From contig JACYXH010000719.1 of the NCBI GenBank assembly GCA_026745465.1, forward strand, positions 971,637 through 1,035,636: a stretch of DNA of 64,000 nucleotides. The letters are read 5' to 3'. Under the pieces are notes generated by a model. That model made no database searches. It was not told the DNA's origin and saw only the letters and a program-made list of their open reading frames with translations. This document shows, piece after piece, positions 1-28,688 of the stretch; the stretch's first letter is position 1, and each line of letters opens with the position of its first letter. Origin of the DNA: Lota lota (Eukaryota; Chordata; Actinopteri; Gadiformes; Lotidae). The position numbers and the translations under genes were made by a program.

Positions 1-1225
1 CTAATAAAGGTTAGGCATATACTGTTATGTTACCAGTAACTACTACCAGTAGTACCAAGCACCAACTACCACAACCACCACTAAAGCACATAATAGTCCA
101 GTGGTCCCGACGCCCTCATAGTTCCATTGGTCAGTGGTTGTCTCTGGTGGGGTGTTTCTTGGACTAGCTCCAGAGCTTACAGAAGTCATGGAATACTTAC
201 CACTCCCACGCAACCTCATTTCCGTGAAATCAACAGTCCTACACATGGCTGCACAGACTCTTCATCCATTCATAGTCATCATGCTTCATTCTGGCTTTTC
301 ATTCATATTGACCATGTGACTCATCCTCCAAAAAGCTACCAACACGTATGTCATGTCTTCTACAGTGAGATTATAGAGTGAGGACGCTAAATTCCCTGTA
401 ATTGATTTGGTCTGCTGATGTCATGGCCAGATACTTGTGGCCAGGCTCTGTGTCTACAATGCAACTTTCGCTTTGCACCTCATATGCGGTACGCCGGAAG
501 CCTGCATGTCATCACGCAGACCGAGACGGGCAATGTCTTGGCCATCCAGTTTCCAAACCGCAGTGCCTCAGACAGGGCATGGTTTCTGTATTACCATATT
601 GACCACACACACACAGCACAGGGTGGTTCTCTTATTAAAACAATACATGACTTCATATAACCAGTAATACATTCTCAGGGGGAGCACGCACGCACGCACA
701 CACACACACTTCTTCTAATCCCAGTCCACTTGTCTAACGGTCCTAATCCGCTTGGTGTGCATGCGTGTATTGTGCATAGGTTGGTATCATATATATTAAT
801 GGGTATTTTTGTTTTGCAGCTGGTCACGTAACTTTAGATTACACTTGAAGAGATTACACAGAATGGATAATATCCTCGAAATGCTAGCTTGTTTCATGCA
901 GAAGTGACTGGATGGAAAATGTTGAGACACAGATAAAAGCTCACTCACTTGGTATTTAAAGTGTTTATTTTATTCACCTCCCTCGCATCCCTCATCCCTT
1001 CTTCCTGTCTCCTGTTCCTCTATTTTTGTAATTTTCCTCTCCTCTCTTTTTCTGCTTCTGTTCCCTCTACCCACTCCCTCCCTCCCTGCTTGCCTATTCT
1101 TTGACCGTCTCCTGTAATCTGTTGAGTTTTTTTTCCTGTTTCCATGTCTACCATGTGCCCCCCCTCTTTTTTCCCTTCTCCCATATTCCTTCAACCAATG
1201 TTGGCTCTGCTTTGCCTCCCCACAG
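1..1225. other. 5' edge: probable intron of the prss16-like gene
   Basis: No exon can be supported here. The first recognisable coding block begins at 1226, and the N-terminal exons of the peptidase, including the serine nucleophile, must lie left of the window or be unrecognised. There is a small CA tract near 688-709 and a pyrimidine-rich stretch before the acceptor at 1226. Short open frames at 127-660 show no family motif and no splice-site framing. Confidence 0.5.
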
Positions 1226-5998
<4,773 letters not shown>

Positions 5999-7006
5999 CA
6001 GACAGCCCCCCCCCCCCCCCCCCCCCCCCAACAACCAAGAAAAACACATCTGTCAAACCATTGAGAACGCAAAAATACCTTTTCATTCACCCTGAGACTG
6101 CTGAGCTGGTGGTACCTGGAAAAAGCACTTTGTGTGTCAGCTTGTTTTTAATGCGTAAACCTTGTTGTACATAAAAGTTGTACTTTTGTCCATATTTGAC
6201 TCCTAAATGTGAATATTCAAGAAATATCTCATTTGCACTGAAAGCAAATGGAGAAGTAGCACTTGAGAGAATGTCAAGAGTTACGAAATTACAGAATGTC
6301 TTATCAGTGATTAATAACTAGTCAAATTGAGGAAGTTTTAGGGATGTTTTATGTTGTTTTGATCTTAACTTTATCATAAATGTTTAATTAAAAGGCTAAA
6401 AATAGGAGGTATAAGATGATGGTGATACAATAGGATGCGTTTATCCCTCTATTGGATTGGATAATTACAGGAGACCAAAATATATCCCACTAAACATGGC
6501 GCAGAGGGACCGCCATATAAAGAGTTGGGAGCATGAAAAATGAAGCCGATAGTTGTTGATCCGTCCAACAGCTTGTATGGAGGTTTGTGAACTGACTCCA
6601 CCAGACGGATAACAAACAGAGGATGTTCGGGGGGTAAAAGTTCAAGATGCTGTGTGTTGCATTGACCAATCCAGTCCACGGCGTCACACTTCCCTAAACC
6701 CTCCACGACAGACCGGTGATTCAAAAAAAAAAAAACGGTCTCTTTCTTAAAGCATCTCTAGAGTCAAGTATCCGTTGTGTTTCTCGGTAAATCAAAAGAT
6801 ATCGTTTGCCGTTCACAGTCACTATCCAATGGGTTCCCAGCAGCCAAAGTCTAATTTGGCTCCTTATAACGAGAGCAGGACCTAGCTGAAAACCTCTGAA
6901 AGTTCTGTGGAAGTAAAGGCCAGTTGTTGCCAAGAAGGCAGCGACCCCAGATTATGCTGCGCAACACTGCTCATGTTTGGTCTTGTTGGGGAATAAACAC
7001 ATACTA
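5999..7006. other. prss16-like 3'UTR and spacer
   Basis: After the TGA there is a pure C run (6006-6029) and then AT-rich sequence with an ATTAAA signal at 6387. From 6450 to 7000 no gene is supported. Minus-strand open frames here have no recognisable family motif. Confidence 0.5.
6387..6392 (+). terminator. candidate poly(A) signal of the prss16-like gene
   Basis: ATTAAA lies 390 bp after the stop codon. It is the only near-canonical hexamer I see in the plausible 3'UTR. Confidence 0.4.
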
Positions 7007-8213
7007 CACTATATTGCCAAAAGTATTGGGACACCCCTCCGAATCATTGAATTCAGGTGTTCCAAACACTTCCATGGCCACAGGTGTATAAAACCAAGCG
7101 CCTAGGCATGCAGACTGCTTCTGCAAACATTTGTGAAAGAATGGGTCGCTCTCAGGAGCTCAGTGAATTCAAGCGTGGTACCGTGATAGGTTGCCACCTG
7201 TGCAATAAGTCCTCACTACTAAATATTCCACGGTCAAGTGGAAGCAATTGGGAACAACAAACTCAGCCACGAAGTGGTAGGCCACGTAAAATCACAGAGC
7301 GGGGTCAACGCATGCTGAGGCGCACAGTGCGCAGAAGTCGCCAACTTTCTGCAGAGTCAATAGCTACAGACCTCCAAACTTCGTGTGGCCTTCAGATCAG
7401 CTCAAGAACAGTGCGTAGAGAGCTTCATGGAATGGGTTTCCATGGCTGAGCAGCTGCATCCAAGCCTTACATCACCAAGTGCAGTGCAAAGCGTCTGATG
7501 CAGTGGTGTAAAGCACACCGCCACTGGACACTAGAGCAGTGGAGACATGTTCTCTGGAGTGACGAATCACGCTTCTCTGTCTGGCAATCCGATGGACGAG
7601 TCTGGGTTTGGCGGTTGCCAGGAGAACGGTACTTGCCTGACTGCATTGTGCCAAGTGTAAAGTTTGGTGGAGGGGGGATTATGATGTGGGGTTGTTTTTC
7701 AGGGGTTGGGCTTGGCCCCTTAGTTCCAGTGAAAGGAACTGTTAATGTTTCAGCATACCAAGACATTTTGGACAATTTCATGTTCCCAACTTTGTGGGAA
7801 CAGTTTGGGGATGGCCCCTTCGTTCCAACATGACTGCGCACCAGTGCACAAAGCAAGGTCCATAAAGACATGGATGAGCGAGTTTGGTGTGGAGGAACTT
7901 GACTGGCCTGCACAGAGTCCTGACCTTAACCCGATAGAACACCTTTGGGATGAATTGGAGCGGAGACTGCGAGCCAGGCCTTCTCGTCCAACATCTGTGC
8001 CTGACCTCACAAATGCGCTTCAAGAAGAATGGTCAAAGATTCCCATAAACACACTCCTAAACCTTGTGGAAAGCCTTCCCAGAAGAGTTGAAGCTGTTAT
8101 AGCTGCAAAGGGTGGGCAGACTCCATATTAAACCCTACGGATTAAGAATGGGATGTCATTAACCTTCATGTGCATGTAAAGGCAGGCGTCCCAAAACGTT
8201 TGGCAATATAGTG
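7007..8213 (+). mobile_element. Tc1/mariner transposon, 1.2 kb, TA target duplication
   Basis: Inverted ends begin CACTATATTGCC and finish GGCAATATAGTG, flanked by TA at 7005-7006 and 8214-8215. The two ends match for about 25 bp with a few mismatches. Inside is a transposase reading frame with two disabling changes (see 7141-8131). Size, ends and TA flanks are typical of fish Tc1-like elements. It sits between the prss16-like gene and serpine2. Confidence 0.95.
7141..8131 (+). pseudogene. Tc1 transposase, inactivated
   Basis: The frame opens with MGRSQELSEFKRG (N-terminal helix-turn-helix DNA-binding region) and reads to an in-frame TGA at 7447-7449, where the family normally has an Arg codon (CGA to TGA). 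It resumes through [11 protein letters not shown] (first catalytic Asp) until a frameshift near 7825, probably a loss of 2 bp, after which frame 2 continues [12 protein letters not shown] (second Asp) and SPDLNPIEHLWDELERR (catalytic Glu) to the TAA at 8129-8131. The three DDE residues are intact, so the copy is fairly young but cannot make a full protein. Confidence 0.93.
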
Positions 8214-9020
8214 TAGGCCTACATGCAGAGTTGTCTGCTTGACAGGAAACGTGATGGTATCGTTACAGGAACCTAGGCGTCATGCTCCGTAACAGGCAGA
8301 CCGGAAGAGCGCTCACACAATCACTATAAACTCTTGGAGTCATTTAGTAGACCTCTTATCCAAGCTGACTTGGGACGCACACAGATACAGGCCATTTGAA
8401 AGCAGGAAAGGGTGAGACGTGCTCTTGTACACTTACAGGGTAGCTGTTAGACATTGAGGATGGAACCCAGAACATCTTGGCTGAAAGTTGCGCAACTTTG
8501 GCTGCCACACTTGACTAGTGACTTTTTGGTTTGTTTTTTGATACCGTGTTACAGTCTTGTATTAACGCTTTAATGTCTGTTGTGCCCTTTGTGCAGCCTG
8601 TCTGAAAAGTTCCTATATCAATAGCTGTATTATTATTACTACTATTCCCTCAAATTCTAAAATATTATTCTTAATAACAAACCAACAAGACAACTATCAC
8701 CAGTATTTGGTGAGTAGTAAGAACGAATGGCATAGTCGATATAGTCGATAAACCTTTGGAGATTAGACGTTTTCTATTGCCTGGCTTACCCAGTGGATCA
8801 CCGCAGCAGTGGCAACCTGCATTGAGGAGACTCCCGGAATTGGTAGTGCACTTTCATTATGCTTGTGGTTTAAGTTGTTCCGTTTCGGAGCACAAATACG
8901 CGAAAACCATTTTCAACATCTGAATCTACATCGCTTTTCTCGGATTCCTCCCAGGCCCCCCGTTTATGAAAGTCACATTTCCTGTTGATGTAAACAAATG
9001 CCAAGTGATCCCCTCACGCG
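8214..9020. other. spacer between the Tc1 element and serpine2
   Basis: No coding sequence seen. The stretch contains one degenerate SINE-like segment (8339-8515) and otherwise unique AT-rich sequence. Confidence 0.5.
8339..8515 (-). mobile_element. degenerate V-SINE-like element
   Basis: The left end (catttagtagacctcttatcc) resembles the reverse complement of the common fish SINE 3' tail that ends in GTCTGCTAAATG. The right part (gatggaaccc...ggctgccac) resembles an inverted tRNA-type B box region. Both matches are eroded. The family is assigned from memory. Confidence 0.35.
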
Positions 9021-9023
9021 TGG

Positions 9024-9190
9024 CTATTTAAGACGCCGTTGCAGAGAGGGCGGAGTTGGATCTGCGTTCGGGCCCCACAATAAAGTAAGTCCCTGCCTGT
9101 GTTGGAGCCAGCTACGAACAAGGGAACTGCTCGCTTTAACCTTTGTTTGGTTGAAAAGGAGACCGAAGATCTCGCGGCCTCAAGGTAATT
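9024..9190 (+). promoter_or_regulatory. putative serpine2 promoter and noncoding first exon
   Basis: A TATA-like ctatttaag at 9024-9032 is followed by sequence ending in a good donor gtaagt at 9085. A second donor, gtaatt, lies at 9185. The first coding exon of serpine2 starts at an acceptor (10421-10422) only 9 bp before the ATG, so an upstream noncoding exon is required. This is the best candidate I see. Inference only. Confidence 0.3.
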
Positions 9191-10431
9191 ACAGTTCTCT
9201 CGTGATTGGTAGATAAGCCGTTTACGCATCGATTACTTTCTTGCATATCAAATAACGGAAGCTGAACGCACGAGTCAGACGGTGTGGTTTAAGAGGAACG
9301 TTAAGTTTGTTATCGCGATGTGCCGATTCGCCTTGAAGACGCGCAGGCAGCGCAAGGTCCGGCCAGGTGGCCCTTGTTGAATCCTAACATTGCGTCTCAC
9401 CGCATCTCACGTTGCTCTCCATAACGTTTGTCATTGCTTCATCCCACCTGCATTGGACAACAATACATTGTCTTTTCTGTTGTCCGGCTTGTCTCCGACG
9501 GAATATTGTATACTATTGTATTCTAATAGCCTACCATGTTTTGTATATTTAAGTCCTGGTGGAAGAAACATTTAATTCCGTATTCCACAATGTGAGGATG
9601 AAGTCGTATTTGTTGAGTCTAAGCTTTGTTATTTTGGTAAATGAGGTTAAACAAAAGGGTGTAACAGCCGTATCATATGACCAACAGGTTTTTTGTTTGT
9701 TCATGTTTTGTATGGGAAGACTACTATCTGGTTATTTCTGTGTAACGTTAAGCAATTGTTTTTCAATAGTTATCTAATGTATTGTAGCCTATTCTATTGT
9801 AATTGCAATGCCAACAGTCAGTTTTATATACTTAATCATAAATGTCTGGGGCACAGTGGCCCCAGACCCATGCCTGAGTCATGTTACCTTTCTCAAGAAC
9901 TATCCTTCAGCAAAATGCCTAACCCTTACCTGCTTCTTAATGACATGTATTAGAATTCACTGATGGTAGCCTAGTGTCTGCCAAACGGTTAAGAGGAAAG
10001 TGGTCATGGCACTGTTTATCTATCCAGGCCATCACTTTCTTTCCTTTTTTTCTAACAAATGTTTCATTCTCAAGATAGGTTGCAGAAATGGTATTACATT
10101 GTAAGTACATCAATGTTCCTATTGGCATCCCTGCCTTAGACCCACTCTGCAAATAGCTGTGCGCAATCTAGGCCTCCCGCCTACGTGGTCCTGTTGAAAG
10201 GAATGGTATGTCGGTTGAATAGACTGTGACCTCAGTAACCAGAATAAGTTAATGATACGCCAACAATGGCAGGTGTGAAAAGTAGTTTCTGGGACGTGTT
10301 TTCATTACCTGGAACCTTTTGTGTATTTTGCATGCGCATGCACGCGCGTGAAAGCAGCTCGACAAAGATCGAATATTTGGAGCACATTTAGACCGCTGAC
10401 CGGATGTTTGCCTCGTTTCTAGGTGGTCAAC

Positions 10432-12745
10432 ATGTGGCACCGCAGTCTATTCTGCTTCCTCCTGCTGCTGAATGTGGGTGTCAACGAGGGAGACCTCTCT
10501 CAGGCCCCTACCTATGGGGAACGAGGCTCCGACCTGGGTCTGCGGGTGTTCCAGCAAGTAGCCCGCGCCAGGCCCCAGGAGAACGTAGTGCTCTCCCCCC
10601 ATGGGGTGGCTTCCATCCTGGGAATGCTTCTACCGGGAGCCTATGGAGAAACCCGACGACAGATCTTCACTGCTCTCCGCTACAAGAAGAACGGTACAAT
10701 GCGTTTTATTTTCAGGGATTCTGGAGTTGTCATTTGTGGAAAATGTCCTCATTTGAGTTGTAAACATCATACCCTCTCCCCACCAGGACCTTACAAGATG
10801 TTGAAGAAACTCCACAAGACCCTGACAGCCCGGTCCAGCCAGGGGCTGGTGCTCATCGCTAACGCCCTCTTCAGCCAGAGGGGTTTCCCTATGGATGAGA
10901 GCTTCATGGCAACCAACAAGGCCAACTTCCAGTGTGAGAGCGGTGCTGTCGACTTCACCGACCCCCGTGCAGCCGCAGACCTGATCAACGGCTGGGTCAG
11001 CAACAAGACCAAAGGTAAGATCCAGCCGTTGATAGACTGGAACCCTGCATGTGGTTTATCGGGTCAGGCCTAGCGTGTTTGGTACTTGGAAATGGAACGT
11101 AATGCAACATAAGTGATGGCAAACTTCTTCAGTAATGCACGTGGATTATTAATTGGTCATTTGGTTTAAAGCCTTAGCTTAGTAAACTACCACCCTGATT
11201 ATTAACATTGGTTGGAATAACACAATACTTGCTCAATTTTCGATTGTGTGTATATAAGCAATTACAACGGCTACTTATCCTGTGAAACAGAAGGCTCACA
11301 GGATAAAAAGAACTGGAGAACAATGTTAAAAAAATACAACGAGTTGATGACCAACAAACAAAAGGAGTTTTCTTTGCATTGCACAGCCTTAGCCCATCCG
11401 TCTCCCTGCGCTTTTCTTTTCAGTCGGCTACTGAATCACGTAAGGGGTCGTGCTGATTGTGTCCCTGTCTGAACACGTCCAGGTCACATCCCCAGCCTGA
11501 TCGAGCCAGACATGCTGGACCCAGCGCTGACTCGTCTTGTAGCAGTCAACTCCATCTACTTCAAAGGGATGTGGAAGTCCCGCTTCCAGCCCGAGGACAC
11601 CAAGATGAGGGGCTTCACCGGGGGCGACGGCAACACTTACAAAGTCCCCATGATGTCCCAGCTCTCCGTCTACAACGTCGGTCAGCGGCAGCTTTGGAGG
11701 CGTTTTCACTTTTTGTTGTTTTTGTGGGTCACTCTTGTGCAAATTACACCTTTTAACAGGCCTAAATGGGTGTGCAAAAGGGTGTATAGAGCATAATGAC
11801 TGGCTTTAACAATAACAAGAAAATAACTTGAGTCACTTTATATTATAATTAAATATGATTCAGTTGCCTCTCAGTTTTTACCTCCAGAGTATAGAAAAAC
11901 CTGTTTATTTGTTGCAGTGAAAAATCGTTCTAACATTGACGTCTGTTTTCGTGTTTCATACGGTCTGGTTTTACAGTAATGGTGTCGTAGAGATGCCAAA
12001 TTGCTGGAATACTATTCAGCCCAGTGTGAAATGAGATGCTGTGCCAGTCAGTCATCTATTTTTAGGCTGAATCAGCCACTCTGAGTAATATGGTAGCACT
12101 GCTTCAAATCCATTCTCAAACTGCTCAAGCTTAGCTGCAGTATGGGCTCCAAAGTGTTATTGTTGATGAAGAATGAGAAAGTGGGCCATTTCATCTTTTC
12201 ATCTAAAATAAGGAAAGATGGATGATATTTCCTGTTTGTTGGGGAAAATGTGTGGGTGGAGGGGGCCGGGGGGTTGGCTTATAATATTTACCAGCTACAC
12301 CAATCTAATGTTTAAGTGTTTTGCAACCATAATTACTTCTAAAGGAGTGTAATTCTAGCTGTTATGTACAACATGTACATATGTACAACATATGTTATGT
12401 TGGGGGTGATGAGACGGTTGTTGTAAACGCGGTCCTCCCTCCCTCCCTCCCCAGGCCAGGCCAGCACGCCCCAGGGTCTGAAGTACAAGGTGGTGGAGCT
12501 GCCATATCACGGCAACACAGTCTCCATGCTGATCGTCCTGCCCACGGAGGACGACACACCCCTTTCCGAGGTCACCCCCCACATCAGCACGGCGGCGGTC
12601 CAGAGCTGGGCCCAACTCATGCACCAGAAGAAGGTCCGCCTGCTCATTCCCAAGTAAGACACAGGCACTCCCTGCTGGCTTTGTGTTCAACAGTAAGTGA
12701 CGGATGTGATCAGGTCCTTCTACAACCACATGATCAAATGATGTG

Positions 12746-12787
<42 letters not shown>

Positions 12788-14054
12788 GTTCTAAAATGTT
12801 TTCTAACTCTTGCCTGATGTTAATCTTGCCCTTTTATCATGAAACCCCAACTGTGTGGAGTTAGTAATTGGGTTATGATTTCAAAGAGGTTGGAAATATT
12901 TCAACCTACAAGTTCCATTTAGGTAAAAAGGTTTTTAACTAGTGTCACTGTAACAAAAGAAGAAGCTTGCAGTACAAAATGACAAAGGCGGCACCGTTCC
13001 ATGTACCGCTATATATAATCGATATAATATAATCGATATATAATCTAAACGCATGTGTGTCTAGGTTCACGGCAGAGGCAGAGGTGGATTTGAATGCCCC
13101 GCTCTCAGCACTTGGACTTACAGACATGTTTGCTGAAGGCAAGGCTGACTTCAGACACCTAAGTGAGTGGAAACAACCTCAGGGGTAACTCAGTTTAGAT
13201 TGGTACGTGCAGAATGCTCCGTATAGAGCCATTGACACCCGTAAATCCCGTGTAGCTGCCAACTGGCAAATTAAATTGTTCACTGTTGTAGTACATCTTT
13301 TGGTCCCTTCACTGTCTGCGGCGTGTACCGTGAGTGGACTCTTGCGGAGTCTGGCACCACCTTGTGGTCCAACGCTGTCACTCACGCACTGTTGACGGTG
13401 TACGGCTGCTTCTTTTCTTAGGTTCCGAGCCGGTGTATGTGTCTAAAGCCCTACAGAAGGCTAAAATCGAGGTGAACGAGGATGGGACGAAAGCGTCCGC
13501 TGCCACCGGTAAGCCGTAGCTCTGGGCCGTTGGTCTTTAGTCAAACCGTTTTGTCATCTCCTTCAGTTATTTGGACTGTTAATAGGCATGTGCGCTCGCA
13601 GAGCAGTTGGATTTAGCATGGATAATGCATAATTCATTTCAATAAAGGCGTTGTACAATGTCATGCTATCTGAGTACCTTGAGGGGAGAAAAAAACTATT
13701 TTAATAAAGCTCTTCAACAGGTTTTATAAAGAGCTCAAAGGGTTGTTGATTCAAACTTTTCCATGTTTGCTTTGCAGCTGCCATTTTGCTGGCGCGGTCC
13801 TCTCCTCCCTGGGTCATTGTGGACCGACCGTTCCTTTTCCTTGTCCGACATAACCCAACAGGTAAATACGGTCTCTTGCTTCTGCTTCCAACTTCTCATT
13901 AACTAGATGGATGGATTGATGTATGGATCAAAGAAATAAAACCTCAAATCGGACTTTGTAGGACCCATTATAATTGACAAGAAGCCTGATGTCTAATAAT
14001 GCTCTCTTGTGCACAGGCACTATTCTCTTTGCAGGCCAAATCAACCAGCCGTGA
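10432..14054 (+). CDS. serpine2: Serpin E2 (glia-derived nexin / protease nexin-1)
   Basis: Secreted serpin that traps thrombin, urokinase and trypsin-like proteases at the cell surface and matrix. Coding exons: 10432-10693, 10797 minus 10 = 10787-11014, 11483-11680, 12455-12653, 13065-13162, 13422-13508, 13778-13861, 14017-14054, giving 397 aa (human 398). The ATG lies 9 bp inside its exon and opens a signal peptide, [16 protein letters not shown]. Serpin landmarks are [35 protein letters not shown], the hinge [13 protein letters not shown], and the reactive loop LLARSSPPW, with P1 Arg-P1' Ser as in mammalian SERPINE2. An N-glycosylation sequon NKT is conserved in position. The helix-D heparin site ([15 protein letters not shown]) has fewer lysines than human. 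Phases agree at every junction. Identity over SERPINE1/E3 rests on the reactive loop and on the neighbouring wdfy1. Confidence 0.95.
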
Positions 14055-14676
14055 GTCCATACATCTATGGACATGTCCAATAACCCAGCACACACACGGC
14101 CTGTCGATTAATCAGAACATAACGTGTTTTTGTTTAAATAATGCCTTTTTATGTTACCTTTTTTGTAATATATAACATACCTTGTTGTGTGTTTTGCAAC
14201 TAAACCTTTTGAACAGTTTTAATTTTTTGCTACTGTTTTGAATTATTCTTTTTATGTGCTGAAAATCAAATGTGTTTAATTGGAAATGGAGGATGCCAGT
14301 TTATTTAATGTTTTCCTGCTTCAATTTGGAAAGTATTCAGAATGGGTCATTTTTATTTGTTCTGAAGGTTAAGAATTTGACTTTTTTTGTTTGTGTTTTC
14401 TTGATTCTTTGAAATGTGTCAAATTACTTGTATTCCTATAGTAAATACATATTTCTAACAACTGACTGTTCTCTCCTGTGTAATTCAGCGGGTGGGGTGG
14501 GGTGGGGGGTGGTTGGTGTGTGTTGGTGTGTGTCATCTACACTTTTTGTGAGGCTTTCGGCTGTACTCTGGCCATTACGGTAATCCTGACAGGCTCTCTT
14601 AGCAGTCAGCTGATCCTTCTCCCCGGCCGAGCGGAGAAAAAAAAAAACATCGGAAAGAAAACAGTGCAAGTGAACC
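14055..14676 (+). promoter_or_regulatory. serpine2 3'UTR and wdfy1 promoter/5'UTR
   Basis: Only 622 bp separate the serpine2 stop from the wdfy1 ATG in the same orientation. No AATAAA or ATTAAA is present. Weak variants are AATATA near 14167 and AGTAAA near 14441. The last 120 bp become GC-richer and contain a run of A before the ATG context gaaccATGG at 14677. The boundary between the two transcripts is not visible. Confidence 0.5.
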
Positions 14677-26087
<11,411 letters not shown>

Positions 26088-26251
26088 ACGCTGGCGCCAC
26101 CCTTCAACATGAACCCCTACCCCACCCCCCCTAGTCTCCGCCCACTTCTGTGCTGAGGAAGGGGGTTGCTGCAGTTGTCATGGAAACACATTGATGTGTT
26201 TCACCCTCTGTATGCCTAAACTCCCTTAACCACCACTGGGCTTACTGTTAG

Positions 26252-26322
<71 letters not shown>

Positions 26323-26464
26323 CTCATGCAAATGCTCCTTTGTGCTACAGATCGTAGCTGAGGTCTGGTATTGAATTTGCCATCAACAAATCATTTCAAT
26401 CCCCTTTGAAAATGCTTGTGTAAAATGATTATGTTAGGCAGAGAATTATCTCAAGCACAATGTC

Positions 26465-26495
<31 letters not shown>

Positions 26496-28610
26496 GTGCG
26501 TGTGCGCGCGTGTGCAACTGTATGAATGTACATGTTTGCACTCCCATTTTCATTATTTCTAATCTAAGGGGAAGTTATATTTGTATTAGCCATGGTATGC
26601 ACAGCCTATTTCTAATTGTCTCCTTTCATCCAAAGTCAAATCAATGATCTTGCACAGACACACACGTGCTCATTCTCAGCTTCACAGGGGCCTGCCAGCT
26701 GCTACCATAGAGGTAACACTGCACTACAACGCAGTGTGTGTGTGTGTGTTTCAATTAGTTTGTCAACTTGTTTGTCTTTCAATCTACCCATGAGTTCCTT
26801 GTTTCCCCCCACTAGTCTGCCTTACTTGACTCAGGAGGTAAAACATGGTTTCATGGTGGAGGTTAAAGCTTGGTTAGGTACCAGACCTTCTACAACAACG
26901 ACAGGAACAGCAGTTGAACTTGGAGAAGCCGCTAAGGTATTTGGAGAGCTCCGAAGAGCTCTTTAGATGATGGCATTACAGATGTATGCTGTATAATACA
27001 GCAGCAATGGTGTAGAAAGCCGAGACTCGAATGCCTCTGTTTGAGACTGAACTTTGATTTGCTAAGAGACAAAAGAGAAGAGGGGTCTCACACTTAGGGT
27101 CCTCAACAGGTACTTAAACTAGATGTATACGACCGCACTAGAGTTGTTATTCTGAGGCTCGGTGCGCTTCCTCGGTTGCCTTATTTAGGGAGAAACATGA
27201 ACATACTAAGATCTTTTAGAATCTTCTCGTGACCCATGTTCCCACATTCTGAACCCACTCTTGTGTTTGTATTGCTTCCAGCTTATACATCATTTTCATT
27301 CAACACTAGTTCATGTTTTTCTCTATTTATGTCCTGATGTTCCACTGCATTGCCCTCTCTTCACTGCACTGCACTGAATTGCACAAATTGTGGTTTAAAA
27401 GAAAAATCCCTTTTTTAAATGTACATTATTATCTTCATGACCATGCTGGATTAGTTTGACCTGTGGAACTGGGCATGGTTGATGTAGCATTCTTTGTTGA
27501 TTAGGTGTGGCCAATATTGTAATAGTGTAGACTTCCTTAACTCTCGCCTGAATGTTTCTGAAAGCAGAAACATAATGTTTGAAATTCCTAATCTTAATAT
27601 GTAGAAACATTCCAGTTTTTTGATCTCTTTCTGTATATTTATATTGGTATTCGATGTATTTCTACATTTCCCCTGGAATGGCCTGTTGATTTCTGCTGGT
27701 GCCCAAGTGTTTTTCCCTTCTTTTTTTTATTTTTATGAAGACAACAACTGCATGTTCCCCCTGGATTGTCCACTCTGCATGGGAAATAAATGTGCTGTGA
27801 CAAACTACGAGGTCGTATCACGAAAGCAAACGACTAACCAGTCTGTGACTGCATTGTACGGTGGTACCCCTCGCAGTACCCCGACGATCTGACGCTGGAT
27901 GTCTCCCTACACCCTGAGACCCCAGAATTCTGATATTCTGATGTCCTTTCAGTGAAAATAGAACCAGCTCCTGATGCGCACGGGCTTCAGGGCGTCCGCA
28001 GGGTTATGACGTTGCTGCAGTACAATCAAGATTCAATTACAGCTAATGGCATAACACGGTCTTCATTATTTGTCGGTTTTTGGAAGAGATCACGGTTGGT
28101 GATATTGTACTTTCTGCTCAACCGCTCATTTTGTGAGTTAGGGTTTTTTTTGTGGATGGATTCTGTATAGGCGTTGTGTATAGGACACGAGAAAGGTGAG
28201 GTTGATGCCATATACAACTAATGATACACAACTAAAAATGACTGAATGTGAATGAACCTTTAGTTTCAGTTTGGTTTTGCTTACAACTGTAGCAGTTCAC
28301 CCAAAGCATGAGTATCAGTGATCTACGTCTTAGTGAAAAGATCCACTTTATTCATTTTCCAACACTACGGGCCATATATAGTTAGAACTAAAACTCATTT
28401 TTGGGATTCTTGTAGTTTTCTCTATCTTTCTTTAGCTCTCTCTCCCATATCCGCTTGTATAAGACAAACGCTTCCAATGTGTTCTGTTGTATATCTCAAA
28501 TAATTGTATTTTTAAGAACTTGATATCATTGACATGTAGCTCTCCCCTGTCATGTAGCGGGTCTGGGAGAGAGGAATTGATGCTAAATAAAGACATTACG
28601 AAACAATAAT
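26088..28610 (+). other. wdfy1 3'UTR (long) with TG microsatellites
   Basis: No other gene is visible. (TG)35 lies at 26252-26321 and a TG/CG tract at 26463-26513. AATAAA occurs at 27785 and at 28586. The second sits just before the convergent dhrs12 end and is the likely distal site. Confidence 0.6.
28586..28591 (+). terminator. candidate distal poly(A) signal of wdfy1
   Basis: AATAAA about 2.5 kb after the stop. It faces an opposed AATAAA of dhrs12 92 bp away. Confidence 0.5.
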
Positions 28611-28682
28611 CTGTCTCAACATTTCTTGACAAACCACACCCACAGCTGATTAAAGAAAGATGAGACTTTTCACAGCTGTTAT

Positions 28683-28688
28683 TTTATT
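28683..28688 (-). terminator. candidate poly(A) signal of dhrs12
   Basis: TTTATT on the plus strand reads AATAAA on the minus strand, 1.1 kb beyond the dhrs12 stop. An alternative signal is near 29560. Confidence 0.4.

Noticed and set aside
418-660. Plus-strand 80-codon frame that might be an upstream peptidase exon
   Set aside because: It lacks S28 motifs and does not join in phase to the exon at 1226 through clear splice sites.
6449-6724. Minus-strand 91-codon frame before the Tc1 element
   Set aside because: No recognisable family, no splice context, and it is flanked by non-coding sequence.
9850-10422. Possible mrpl44 exon between the peptidase and serpine2
   Set aside because: Expected from human synteny, but no matching coding sequence is seen here or between serpine2 and wdfy1.
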